A stretch of 64,000 nucleotides of DNA. It comes from Burkholderiales bacterium Ga0077547 (GTDB taxonomy: Bacteria; Pseudomonadota; Gammaproteobacteria; Burkholderiales; Burkholderiaceae_C). The stretch lies in contig LNEY01000022.1 in assembly GCA_001464195.1 (NCBI GenBank), positions 1 through 64,000 on the forward strand, in the 5' to 3' direction. Positions 1 to 10,174 of this stretch are shown here, piece by piece. Position 1 is the stretch's first letter. Every line of letters begins with the position of its first letter. The notes beneath the pieces are model-generated. The model was given only the letters and a program-made list of their open reading frames with translations, had not been told where the DNA came from and did not search any database. The position numbers and the translations under genes were made by a program.

Positions 1-3000
1 CTGATGAGTCGATGGAGGACTACGCGCTGCGCTACACGCCGCGCAGCTTTCGCAAGTGGTCAGAAATGCGGGTCGCGAACACCGCCTTCGGTGCGGTGTC
101 GTTTCTGGCGCTGGAGGCCATAGGCGGCGCGATCGCACTCAATTACGGCTTCACCAACGCGCTGTGGGCGATCCTGACGGTGGGGCTGATCACGTTCCTG
201 ACCGGCCTGCCGATCAGCTACTACGCCGCCCGCTACGGCGTCGACATGGACCTGCTGACGCGTGGCGCCGGCTTCGGCTACCTGGGCTCGACGATCACCT
301 CGCTGATCTACGCCAGCTTCACCTTCATCTTCTTCGCGCTCGAGGCAGCCATCATGGCGCTGGCGCTGCAGATGTTCTTCGACATCCCGATCGCCTGGTG
401 CTATGTCATCAGCTCGCTGGTGATCATCCCGATGGTGGTGCGCGGCATCACGCTGATCTCCAAGCTGCAGATGTGGACGCAGCCGGTGTGGGGGGTGCTG
501 CTCCTGCTGCCGTATCTCGCCATCTACTGGAAGAACCCGCAGGCGTACTCGGACTTCATGGGCTTGAGCGGCCGCACCTCGGGCAGCAGCGACTTCGATC
601 CGCTCATGTTTGGTGCAGCGGCGACGGTGGCATTCTCCTTGGTGGTGCAGATCGGCGAGCAGGTCGACTTTTTGCGCTTCCTGCCCGAAAAGACCGCGGC
701 CAACCGCACCCGCTGGTGGACCGCGGTGCTGATGGCCGGGCCGGGCTGGATCATCCCGGGCATGCTGAAGATGCTCGGCGGCGCATTTCTCGCCTTCCTG
801 GTGTTGCAGCTTGAGTTGCCGGCCGCCAAGGCCATCGAGCCGACGCAGATGTACCTGGCGGCCTACAGTTATGTGTTCACCGACCCGGCCTGGGTGCTGG
901 CCGCCACGGTGATCTTCGTCGTGGTGTCGCAGGTCAAGATCAACCTGACCAACGCCTACGCGGGCTCGCTGGCGTGGTCGAACTTCTTCGCGCGCCTGAC
1001 GCACAGCCATCCTGGGCGCGTGGTTTGGCTGGTGTTCAACGTGCTGATCGCGGTGCTGTTGATGACGCTGGGCGTGTTCCAGGCGCTTGAAAAGGTGCTC
1101 GGGCTGTACAGCAATGTGGCCATCGCGTGGGTGGGTGCGCTGGTGGCCGATCTGGTGATCAACAAGCCGCTGGGCTGGAGTCCGAAGGGCATCGAGTTCA
1201 AGCGCGCTCATCTGTACGACATCAACCCGGTCGGCATCCTCTCGATGCTGCTGGCGGCGGCACTCGCGGTGGTGGCGTATTCCGGCACGCTGGGACCGCA
1301 GGCCCAGGCCTTCGCACCCTTCATTGCCCTGATCACCGCCTTGGTGCTGTCGCCGCTGCTCGCGTGGTGGACCCAAGGCCGTTACTACATCGCGCGTCAA
1401 CCCCAGGTGCTGGGCCAGCCCGGGCAGGTGCTCAAGTGCAGCGTCTGCGAGAACCGCTTCGAAGCCGAGGACATGGCGCATTGCCCGGCCTACAGCGCAC
1501 CCATCTGCTCCTTGTGCTGCACGCTGGAATCGCGTTGCCACGACCGCTGCAAGAGCGGCTCCCGCGCGGCCGAGCAGGCCGAAGGAATGCTCACTTCGTT
1601 ACTGCCGGCCTCGCTGTCGAACCGGGTGAACTTTCGCGTCGGTCATTACCTCGTGGTCGCGCTCTCGCTGTGCACCTTGCTGGCGGTGGTGATGGGGATG
1701 GTCTACACGCAGGAGGTGAGTCCCGAGCTGTCAAGTGCCACGCAGTTGCTGCTGAAGTCAGCCTTCGTCAAGGTGTTCGCGATGCTGCTGCTGATCGTGG
1801 CCGTGTGCAGCTGGTGGGTGGTGCTGGGCAGCGAAAGCCGGCGCCTGGCGCAGGACGAATCGAACCGCCAGAACCAGCTGCTGCAGCGCGAGATCGAGGC
1901 TCACCAGCGTACCGACGCCGCCCTGCAGGCCGCGCGCGATGTGGCTGAATCGGCCAACCAGGCCAAGACCCGTTATGTGGCCGGCATGACGCACGAACTG
2001 CGCACACCGCTCAACAGCATCCTCGGCTATTCGCAGATCCTGTTGAAGGACGAGGCCCTGGCAACCACGCCGCGCGAGGCGGTGCAGACCATCCAGCGCA
2101 GCGGCGAGCATCTGCTGGCCCTGATCGACGGCCTGCTCGACCTGGCGCGCATCGAGGCCGGTCGCTTGCAACTGGAGCCCATGCCGCTGCACCTGCCGGA
2201 CTTTCTCGACGAGCTGGTGCGCATGGTCAGCCCGCAGGCCGAAGCCAAGGGCCTGGCCTTCGTCCACACGCGCGCCGGCCACCTGCCCACCTGGGTCCGG
2301 GCCGACGCGAAGCGCTTGCGGCAGATCCTGATCAACCTGCTGGCCAATGCGGTGCGATTCACCGACACCGGCACGGTCACGCTGCATGTCGACTCGCGCA
2401 AGCAGGTGGTGCGCTTCGACGTGATCGACACCGGCGTGGGTGTGCTGCCGCAGGACCGCGAGCGCATCTTCCTGCCGTTCGAGCGGGGCGCCGCCGGGCG
2501 TCGGCAGGGTGGCGAGCCCGGCACCGGCCTGGGGCTGACGATCACCGGCTTGCTGACCTCGTTGATGGGCGGCGAGCTCACCCTGGCCAGTACCTCGGGC
2601 CAGGGCAGCACCTTCAGTGTGCGGATCTACCTGACCGAAACCGCCGACCCCGGCCCGCTGCGCGAGATGCCACGGCAGATCGTGGGCTACTTCGGCGAGC
2701 GCCGCACCTTGCTGGTGGTCGATGACCAGCCAGTGCAGCGGCAGATGCTGGCGGGCATGCTGATCCCGCTTGGTTTCGAGGTGCGTGAAGCCGCCAGTGG
2801 CGCCGAGTGCCTGGCCAGCCTGCACGAGACGGTGCCCGATGCCATCCTGCTCGACATCACGATGGACGACATGGACGGCTGGCAGGCAGCGACCCGGCTG
2901 CGCACGGCGGGCTACACCGATGTGCCGATCGTCATGGTGTCGGCCAATGTGTTCGAGAACCAGGTGCAGCGGCTGCGCGCAGCGCAGTGCCAGGCGTTCG

Positions 3001-3329
3001 TGGCCAAGCCGGTGCTTGAGTCGGAGCTGATCGGCGCGCTGCACCGAACGCTGGGCCTGGAGTGGCGCGTGGCTGGTGTACTGAGCCTGCCGACCGACGA
3101 GATCGACCCCGCCTCGGCCGGGCGCCTGGAGTTGCCCGACCGGGTGCGCACCGACCTGTTGCGCCTGGCGCGCGTCGGCCATGTGCGAGGGCTGCAGACC
3201 GCGCTGGATGGCATCGCCGAAGCGGACCCGTCTCTCGCGGCGTCGTGTACCCGCCTGCGAGGCCTGGTCAGCCGCTTCGAGATGGATCGCCTGCAGACCC
3301 TGTTGATGGACGAAGCTGAACTGAACTGA
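1..3329 (+). CDS. NCS1-type permease fused to hybrid sensor histidine kinase/response regulator (5' end probably outside window)
   Basis: Probable membrane transporter-sensor. Numbering from the ATG at 12: residues 1-470 are a polytopic permease of the nucleobase-cation-symport-1 type (cytosine, purine, allantoin family). Residues 476-513 form a Cys-rich segment, CX2C-X11-C-X7-CX2CC-X5-C-X3-C, that probably binds metal. Two more membrane segments follow (about 540-615), then a short coiled coil, HisKA with phospho-acceptor H661 in THELRTPLNS, an ATPase with DTGVG and GTGLGLTI (about 837), and a receiver with D948 in DAILLDITMDD. The last 80 residues are unassigned. The frame is open upstream of the ATG (Asp-Glu-Ser codons precede it), so the true start is probably outside the window. 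It lies 2 bp before a LuxR-type regulator gene and just upstream of urease, which suggests sensing of a urea- or purine-related nitrogen compound. The ligand is inference. Confidence 0.88.
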   Translation, partial: DESMEDYALRYTPRSFRKWSEMRVANTAFGAVSFLALEAIGGAIALNYGFTNALWAILTVGLITFLTGLPISYYAARYGVDMDLLTRGAGFGYLGSTITSLIYASFTFIFFALEAAIMALALQMFFDIPIAWCYVISSLVIIPMVVRGITLISKLQMWTQPVWGVLLLLPYLAIYWKNPQAYSDFMGLSGRTSGSSDFDPLMFGAAATVAFSLVVQIGEQVDFLRFLPEKTAANRTRWWTAVLMAGPGWIIPGMLKMLGGAFLAFLVLQLELPAAKAIEPTQMYLAAYSYVFTDPAWVLAATVIFVVVSQVKINLTNAYAGSLAWSNFFARLTHSHPGRVVWLVFNVLIAVLLMTLGVFQALEKVLGLYSNVAIAWVGALVADLVINKPLGWSPKGIEFKRAHLYDINPVGILSMLLAAALAVVAYSGTLGPQAQAFAPFIALITALVLSPLLAWWTQGRYYIARQPQVLGQPGQVLKCSVCENRFEAEDMAHCPAYSAPICSLCCTLESRCHDRCKSGSRAAEQAEGMLTSLLPASLSNRVNFRVGHYLVVALSLCTLLAVVMGMVYTQEVSPELSSATQLLLKSAFVKVFAMLLLIVAVCSWWVVLGSESRRLAQDESNRQNQLLQREIEAHQRTDAALQAARDVAESANQAKTRYVAGMTHELRTPLNSILGYSQILLKDEALATTPREAVQTIQRSGEHLLALIDGLLDLARIEAGRLQLEPMPLHLPDFLDELVRMVSPQAEAKGLAFVHTRAGHLPTWVRADAKRLRQILINLLANAVRFTDTGTVTLHVDSRKQVVRFDVIDTGVGVLPQDRERIFLPFERGAAGRRQGGEPGTGLGLTITGLLTSLMGGELTLASTSGQGSTFSVRIYLTETADPGPLREMPRQIVGYFGERRTLLVVDDQPVQRQMLAGMLIPLGFEVREAASGAECLASLHETVPDAILLDITMDDMDGWQAATRLRTAGYTDVPIVMVSANVFENQVQRLRAAQCQAFVAKPVLESELIGALHRTLGLEWRVAGVLSLPTDEIDPASAGRLELPDRVRTDLLRLARVGHVRGLQTALDGIAEADPSLAASCTRLRGLVSRFEMDRLQTLLMDEAELN

Positions 3330-3331
3330 CC

Positions 3332-4264
3332 ATGTCACCAGACCTTGCCACACCCACCTTGTCATCGCAACCGTCCGCCGATCGCCCGGTGGTCCTGGTC
3401 GTCGACGATGCCCCCAGCAGCCTCGGCGTGCTGTGCGACACGCTGGAAAGCGCCGGCTACACCGTGCTGGTCGCAGGCGATGGCGAAACGGCCTTGCAGC
3501 GGCTGGAACTGGTGACCCCCGACGCGATCCTGCTCGATGGACTGATGCCCGGGCTGTCCGGCTTCGACACCTGTCGCCGCATCAAGGAGACGCCAGCCTG
3601 GGCGCACGTGCCAGTGATCTTCATGACCGGGCTGTCGGAAACCTCGAACGTGGTCGAGGGTTTTGCGTGTGGTGGTGTGGACTACGTCGTCAAGCCGCTG
3701 CGCGCACAGGAAGTACTGGCACGGCTGCACACCCATGCACGCAACGCCCGCATCACGCGGATGGCGCGCGACGCGGTCGACGTGGCTGGTCTGGGCGTGG
3801 TGTTCGTCGATGCCCTGGGGCGCATCGCCTGGCGCTCACCGCAAGCGGCAGTGTGGCTGCAGGCGCTGCAAGACGGCAGCGGCGACGGCAAGTTGCCGAT
3901 CGCATTGCGGGCGGCGCTCGATGTCGCCCTGGAGGCCGACAGCACGCAGGTCGTGCACACACGCACCACCCCACCGCTCTCGGTGCGCAACATGGGCACC
4001 GCCACCCTGGGCGAGACGATGCTGCTGCTGGAGCTGCAACGCGAAGGTACGCTCGCGGCATCGCGGCTCAGCCACGCCGCACTGACACCGCGCGAGACCG
4101 AGGTGCTGTCCTGGCTGGCCAAGGGCAAGACCAACCGCGACATCGCCGACATCCTCGGCATGAGCCCGCGCACCGTGAACAAGCACCTCGAGCATGTGTT
4201 CGAGAAGCTCGGCGTCGAGACCCGCGCTGCCGCGGCAGCCCTGGCCAGCGGCTGCCTGCCCTGA
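3332..4264 (+). CDS. LuxR/NarL-type two-component response regulator
   Basis: Cytoplasmic DNA-binding response regulator of 310 residues and the likely partner of the preceding hybrid kinase, whose stop codon is 2 bp upstream. The N-terminal receiver has the acidic pocket (VVDDAP), the phospho-acceptor D69 in DAILLDGLMPG and the conserved lysine in VKPL. A linker of about 100 residues resembles a degenerate PAS-like region. The C-terminal LuxR helix-turn-helix begins at about residue 247 (LTPRETEVLSWLAKGKTNRDI) and ends in the usual TVNKHLEHVFEKL helix. Urease genes start 65 bp downstream on the same strand, so control of urease is a reasonable inference, although no binding site could be recognised. 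Confidence 0.9.
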   Translation: MSPDLATPTLSSQPSADRPVVLVVDDAPSSLGVLCDTLESAGYTVLVAGDGETALQRLELVTPDAILLDGLMPGLSGFDTCRRIKETPAWAHVPVIFMTGLSETSNVVEGFACGGVDYVVKPLRAQEVLARLHTHARNARITRMARDAVDVAGLGVVFVDALGRIAWRSPQAAVWLQALQDGSGDGKLPIALRAALDVALEADSTQVVHTRTTPPLSVRNMGTATLGETMLLLELQREGTLAASRLSHAALTPRETEVLSWLAKGKTNRDIADILGMSPRTVNKHLEHVFEKLGVETRAAAAALASGCLP

Positions 4265-4328
4265 CCCGCTTCTCGCCCACGGCACTGACCGCTAGCATCC
4301 AACGATCCGCGATTCACCCGAGCGTCCT

Positions 4329-4631
4329 ATGGAACTGACCCCCCGCGAAAAGGACAAGCTGCTGATCTTCACCGCCGCGCTGCTGGCCGAACGCCGGCGC
4401 GCGCGGGGGCTCAAGTTGAACTACCCCGAAGCGGTGGCACTGATCAGCGCCGCCATCATGGAAGGCGCACGCGATGGCAAGACCGTCGCTGAGCTGATGA
4501 GTGACGGCAAGCTGGTGCTCACCCGGGCCGATGTGATGGACGGCGTGGCCGAACTGATCCCCGAGATCCAGATGGAAGCGACCTTTCCCGACGGCACCAA
4601 GCTGGTGACGGTGCACCAGCCGATCACTTGA
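4329..4631 (+). CDS. ureA: Urease subunit gamma
   Basis: Small structural subunit of the nickel enzyme urease, which hydrolyses urea to ammonia and carbamate in the cytoplasm. The 100-residue product has the family length and start ([20 protein letters not shown]) and keeps the [10 protein letters not shown] and LMSDGK segments typical of UreA. It is the first structural gene of the cluster. The next gene is not ureB directly but a 54-codon His-rich ORF. The weak ribosome-binding site does not argue for another start. Confidence 0.97.
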   Translation: MELTPREKDKLLIFTAALLAERRRARGLKLNYPEAVALISAAIMEGARDGKTVAELMSDGKLVLTRADVMDGVAELIPEIQMEATFPDGTKLVTVHQPIT

Positions 4632-4654
4632 CCCCCACGACTCAAGGAGTCCCG

Positions 4655-4816
4655 ATGAAAAACTTCGCTCTGCTGCTCTTGACGCCCTCACTGGCGTGGG
4701 CACACACCGGTCATGGCCTGGGGGATGGCGGGCACTGGCACCCGTCTGACACCTGGGGTTATCTGGCCCTGGCGGCCATGGTGGCGATTGCCGTGTGGGG
4801 GAGGCGCAAGAAGTGA
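4655..4816 (+). CDS. Small His-rich secreted/membrane peptide between ureA and ureB
   Basis: A 53-residue ORF starting at ATG 4655, six bases after a good AAGGAG ribosome-binding site; the ORF-track start at 4628 is a TTG and is less likely. The product has a signal-peptide-like N-terminus ([16 protein letters not shown]), a His/Gly-rich stretch ([14 protein letters not shown]) that would face the periplasm, one membrane segment and a WGRRKK tail. Its TGA overlaps the GTG start of ureB, so the two are translationally coupled. The AHTGHG opening resembles the mature N-terminus of HupE/UreJ nickel permeases, but the rest of that fold is absent. A role in metal handling for urease is inference. 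Confidence 0.72.
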   Translation: MKNFALLLLTPSLAWAHTGHGLGDGGHWHPSDTWGYLALAAMVAIAVWGRRKK

Positions 4817-5118
4817 TCCCCGGCGAACTGCTCACCGATGGCCCGGACCACCCGATCAACGTCGGGCGCCGCACGATCACCACCGTGGTCGAAAACAGCG
4901 GCGACCGGCCGATCCAGGTCGGCTCGCATTACCACTTCGCCGAGACCAACGGCGCGCTGGTGTTCGATCGCGCAGCGGCACGCGGCATGCGGCTGAACAT
5001 CGCCTCGGGCACCGCCGTGCGCTTCGAGCCGGGCCAGCAACGCACCGTCGAGCTGGTCGATTTCGCCGGAGACCGTCAGGTCCACGGCTTCCGAGCGCAG
5101 GTTCAGGGCGCGCTCTGA
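4813..5118 (+). CDS. ureB: Urease subunit beta
   Basis: Second structural subunit of urease, 101 residues, as usual for separate UreB chains. I place the start at GTG 4813 because it gives the canonical MIPGEL N-terminus, follows a GGGGGAGG ribosome-binding site and overlaps the stop of the preceding small ORF (GTGA). The ORF-track start at 4795 would add six residues not found in the family. The [11 protein letters not shown] and [12 protein letters not shown] segments are diagnostic. Confidence 0.96.
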   Translation: MIPGELLTDGPDHPINVGRRTITTVVENSGDRPIQVGSHYHFAETNGALVFDRAAARGMRLNIASGTAVRFEPGQQRTVELVDFAGDRQVHGFRAQVQGAL

Positions 5119-5152
5119 GCGCCCCGTCCACACACGATTTCGCAGGACCCCC

Positions 5153-6880
<1,728 letters not shown>

Positions 6881-6909
6881 ACCCATGTTCGTGTCGCAGC
6901 TCGGCGCGA

Positions 6910-7038
6910 GAGCGCTGCGGCGGGCCGCTGTGTTGCGTTCATGTCCCCCGGGCCGGTTCACCTTTTGTTCGCTTCGGGTTCAACAGCGTCGGCCCTCCTC
7001 CTTTACTTCACTCCACACAGCGACCCACCGCAGCGCTC
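6910..7038. repeat. Palindromic intergenic repeat, copy A1 (129 bp)
   Basis: Begins GAGCGCTGCGGCGGGCCGCTGTG and ends with its near-perfect reverse complement (two mismatches, both G-U pairs in minus-strand RNA). The interior is closely related to the reverse complement of copy B at 15064: TTGCGTTCATGTCCCCCGGGCCGG at one side and GGCCCTCCTCCTTTACTTCACTCCA at the other, with a variable middle. It is the first member of a pair after ureC. Confidence 0.85.
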
Positions 7039-7093
7039 CTGCCACCACCGAAGCGGGCGGGGTTTGATTCCTTTATCTGCCACTACGGTGCTG

Positions 7094-7226
7094 GCTGTCG
7101 AGGGCATGGGGTGACCGGCGCAGCGAAGTAAAGGGGGAGGGCCGGATCGGTCTTGCCCGAAGCGATTGGATGGTGAACCGGCCCGGAGGACATGAGCGGA
7201 GCCGGTCACCCCGCGCCCTCGACAGC
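7094..7226. repeat. Palindromic intergenic repeat, copy A2 (133 bp)
   Basis: Starts GCTGTCGAGGGCATGGGGTGACCGGC and ends with the reverse complement of that 26-mer except for two bases. The stem differs from A1, but the interior shares the family core in the opposite orientation to A1: GCGAAGTAAAGGGGGAGGGCCG and GGCCCGGAGGACATGAGCG. A 55-bp spacer separates it from A1. The whole A1-spacer-A2 arrangement recurs after lysS. Nothing else was recognised in the 389-bp ureC-fbpC interval. Confidence 0.82.
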
Positions 7227-7269
7227 ATCGCGCGCAAGCTTGCATGCGAGTCCTATTGATGCAAGTCGC

Positions 7270-8364
7270 TCAGCTCGCCGGAAACGCGATCAGGTGGTCC
7301 ATGTCGAGGCGGATGCCAATGGCTTCGCCGATGCGGTGGTTGTGGTGCGAGGGCACCATCGACAGCACGCGGGTACCGCTGGCGAGTTCGAGGGTGTACA
7401 GGATCTGCGCGCCTCTGAACGCCTTGTGCCGCACGATGCCCTGTGCGGGGCTGGTGTCGTCGTGCACCACGTCGTCGGGGCGCAGCAGCACATCGATCTG
7501 GCTGCCGATGGGGCACGGACTGCCGTCGGGCGCATAACGGATGGTCTCAGGTGCCGACACCGCGCCGATCTCGATGGCCAGTTGCCGCTCGGCCACGACC
7601 GTGCCACGCACAAAGACACCCTGACCAATGAAGTCGGCGACGAAACGGCTGGCCGGGCGGTGGTACAGGTTGTAGGCGGTGTCGATCTGCTGGATGCGGC
7701 CGTCGGCCATCACCGCCACCTCGTCGGCCATCGCGAAGGCCTCGTTCTGGTCGTGGGTGACAAACACCGCGGTGGTGTTCGTGGCCTTCAGGATCTCGCG
7801 CACTTCGGCGGCAAGCTGCTCGCGCAGATCCACGTCGAGGTTCGAAAACGGCTCATCCATCAGCAACAGACGCGGCTGCGGCGCCAGCGCGCGCGCCAGT
7901 GCTACGCGTTGCTGCTGCCCACCAGACAACTCGTGCGGGTAGCGCTGTGCGTGTGACTTCAAGCCGACCATGTCGAGCAGACGCTCCACGCGAGCTTTGT
8001 CGTCAGCGCTGCCGCGCGTCCCGAAAGCCACATTGCGCTCGATGGTCAGGTGCGGGAACAGCGCGTAGTCCTGAAACACCATGCCGATGCGGCGCTGCTC
8101 CGGCGGCAGATGCCGGCCCGGCCCGCTAACCACCTCGCCCGCGATGCGGATCTCGCCGCCGGCCAGGGGCTCGAAGCCGCCAATGCAGCGCAGCACCGTG
8201 GTCTTGCCGCAGCCCGAGGGGCCGAGCAGACAACAGATGCTCCCGGTGGCGAGCGTCAGATTCAGTCCATCGACCGTGGCACGCGCCCCATAGGCATGAC
8301 GCACGCCGTGGAGGCTCAGGACAGGGACAGGAGTCGGGGTGGTCATCGATGGGGCCGGTGGCAT
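7270..8364 (-). CDS. fbpC: Iron(III) ABC transporter ATP-binding protein
   Basis: ATPase of an FbpABC/PotA-like importer, 364 residues (358 if the internal ATG at MTTPTP is used). It shows Walker A GPSGCGKTT, signature LSGGQQQR, Walker B LLLMDEPFSNLD, the switch histidine in VFVTHDQNEAF, and a C-terminal regulatory TOBE-like extension of about 120 residues. It is divergent from the permease gene, with 82 bp between the start codons. The iron assignment rests on the neighbouring FbpA and permease; a sulfate or polyamine role would be less consistent. Confidence 0.88.
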   Translation of the reverse strand: MPPAPSMTTPTPVPVLSLHGVRHAYGARATVDGLNLTLATGSICCLLGPSGCGKTTVLRCIGGFEPLAGGEIRIAGEVVSGPGRHLPPEQRRIGMVFQDYALFPHLTIERNVAFGTRGSADDKARVERLLDMVGLKSHAQRYPHELSGGQQQRVALARALAPQPRLLLMDEPFSNLDVDLREQLAAEVREILKATNTTAVFVTHDQNEAFAMADEVAVMADGRIQQIDTAYNLYHRPASRFVADFIGQGVFVRGTVVAERQLAIEIGAVSAPETIRYAPDGSPCPIGSQIDVLLRPDDVVHDDTSPAQGIVRHKAFRGAQILYTLELASGTRVLSMVPSHHNHRIGEAIGIRLDMDHLIAFPAS

Positions 8365-8446
8365 GGAGGCGCGGCGCCTGCCTCATGGGTCGTACACTGC
8401 CTGCGAATCAATCGCGTTCAGGACGCGTCGCGATGATAGCCCCCGC

Positions 8447-10135
8447 ATGACCGCCGCCCTCGCCTCCCCCCCGCCTCCGCCTTCCGCCACCGTGAGCCTG
8501 CCAGCTCGCCGTCAGATCGGCTGGCTGAGCCTGGCGGCCGCGGTGGTGGCGCTGTTCATCGCGCTGCCGATCCTGTCGGTGGCGACGAACGTGTTTTCGC
8601 CAGGCACTGGCGACACCTGGGCGCACCTCGCGTCGACGGTGCTGCCGGAGTACATCACCACCACGCTGTGGCTGTGTGTCGGTGTCGGCAGTCTGGCCAC
8701 GCTCGTCGGTGTCGGCGCGGCCTGGCTCGTCACGCATTTCGATTTCCCGCTGCGCCGCAGCTTCGAATGGGCGCTCGTGCTGCCGCTGGCGATGCCGGCC
8801 TACGTGATGGCCTACGCCTACACCGATCTGCTGCAGTTCGCGGGCCCGCTGCAGAGCTGGCTGCGCGCGACGATGGGCTGGACGCGTGCCGATTACAGCT
8901 TCCCCGACGTGCGCACGCTGGGCGGCGCGGTGGTGATGTTCGCCTTCGTGCTGTACCCGTATGTGTTCATGCTGGCGCGCTCGGCCTTCATGGAGCGCGG
9001 TGTCGCGGTCATGGAGGCGGGCCGCTCGCTGGGGCTGTCGCCGTGGCAAAGCTTTGCGCGCGTGTCGCTGCCGATGGCCCGGCCCGCGGTGGCAGCCGGC
9101 GTGGCGCTGGTGTTGATGGAAACGCTGGCCGACTACGGCACGGTGTCCTACTTTGCGGTGCAGACCTTCACCACCGGCATCTACCGCGCCTGGTTCTCAC
9201 TGGGCGACCGGGTGGCCGCCGCACAGTTGGCGATGTGCCTGCTGGGCTTCGTCGTGCTGCTGCTGGCACTGGAGCGTCAGTCGCGCGGCACCGCCCGCTT
9301 CCACGGCAGCGGGCTGCGGCGCCAGCCGACCCGCGGCGCGCCGCTGACCGGCCTGCGCGCTGCGCTGGCGGTCGCCCTGTGTGCGCTGCCGATCGTCATC
9401 GGTTTCCTGCTGCCCGCGGGTGTGCTGCTGCAGATGGCCGTGACCGAGGGCGACGCGCAGTTCGGTGCCCGCTTCTGGACGCTGGCCGGCAACAGCATCA
9501 TGGTGTCCGGCCTGACCGCGCTGCTCGCGGTGGCGCTCGCGCTGCTGGTGGCCTACGCCAAAAGGCTGGACCCTCGGCCGTTGACCCGCTCAGCGCACTG
9601 GGCAGTCGGCCTCGGCTACGCGCTGCCGGGGTCGGTGATCGCCGTCGGCGTGCTGATCCCGATGGCGCGACTGGACAACGCGTTGGCGCAGTGGTTGCAG
9701 ACCAGCTTCGGGTGGCAGACGGGACTGCTGTTCACCGGCACGGTTGCCGCGCTGGTGTTCGCCTGTCTGGTTCGCTTCATGACCGCCGCCCTGCAGACGG
9801 TCGACTCGGCGCTGTACCGCGTCACCCCGCACATGGACGACGCCGCCCGCAGCCTGGGCCTGTCACCCGCCCGCACGCTGCAGCGCGTCCATCTGCCGCT
9901 GCTGCGGCGTGGGCTGCTGACCGCCGGGCTGCTGGTCTTCATCGACGTGATGAAGGAATTGCCCGCCACGCTGGTGATGCGCCCGTTCAACTTCGACACG
10001 CTGGCGACCCAGGCCTACACGCTGGCATCGGACGAGCGGCTGGCCGAGGCGTCGACAGCCACCATCGCCATCGTGGCCGTGGGCTTGTTGCCGCTGATCG
10101 TGCTGTGCCGCCAGATCGCGAACGAACGGCGATAG
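8447..10135 (+). CDS. fbpB: Iron(III) ABC transporter permease
   Basis: Inner-membrane permease of 562 residues built as a tandem duplication of two six-helix halves, as in FbpB/SfuB. Each half ends in an EAA-type coupling loop: EAGRSLGLSPWQSFARVSLP in the first and DDAARSLGLSPARTLQRVHLP in the second. I start at ATG 8447 rather than the track start at 8339, because the extra 36 residues run into the fbpC promoter side and lack hydrophobicity. It is convergent with fbpA, whose stop is 37 bp after the fbpB stop. Confidence 0.9.
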   Translation: MTAALASPPPPPSATVSLPARRQIGWLSLAAAVVALFIALPILSVATNVFSPGTGDTWAHLASTVLPEYITTTLWLCVGVGSLATLVGVGAAWLVTHFDFPLRRSFEWALVLPLAMPAYVMAYAYTDLLQFAGPLQSWLRATMGWTRADYSFPDVRTLGGAVVMFAFVLYPYVFMLARSAFMERGVAVMEAGRSLGLSPWQSFARVSLPMARPAVAAGVALVLMETLADYGTVSYFAVQTFTTGIYRAWFSLGDRVAAAQLAMCLLGFVVLLLALERQSRGTARFHGSGLRRQPTRGAPLTGLRAALAVALCALPIVIGFLLPAGVLLQMAVTEGDAQFGARFWTLAGNSIMVSGLTALLAVALALLVAYAKRLDPRPLTRSAHWAVGLGYALPGSVIAVGVLIPMARLDNALAQWLQTSFGWQTGLLFTGTVAALVFACLVRFMTAALQTVDSALYRVTPHMDDAARSLGLSPARTLQRVHLPLLRRGLLTAGLLVFIDVMKELPATLVMRPFNFDTLATQAYTLASDERLAEASTATIAIVAVGLLPLIVLCRQIANERR

Positions 10136-10174
10136 CCGCAACCGAGCGGACGCGCTCGGCGCGCCGAGCCTACA

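Noticed and set aside
60-1541. Long minus-strand ORF (493 aa) opposite the permease domain
   Set aside because: Arg/His/Gln-rich composition typical of the antisense frame of a GC-rich gene; no recognisable motif. The plus-strand frame has a clear membrane protein.
4265-4328. Sigma-54 (nitrogen-regulated) promoter upstream of ureA
   Set aside because: No GG-N10-GC pair with acceptable TGGCAC/TTGC context was found.
6881-7269. Small coding ORFs within the ureC-fbpC interval (6885-7067, 7003-7245)
   Set aside because: They coincide with the palindromic repeats and have no ribosome-binding site or homology-like pattern.
8365-8446. Fur-like site in the fbpC-fbpB divergent promoter region (GCGAATCAATCGCGTTC)
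   Set aside because: Too few matches to the Fur consensus to annotate.
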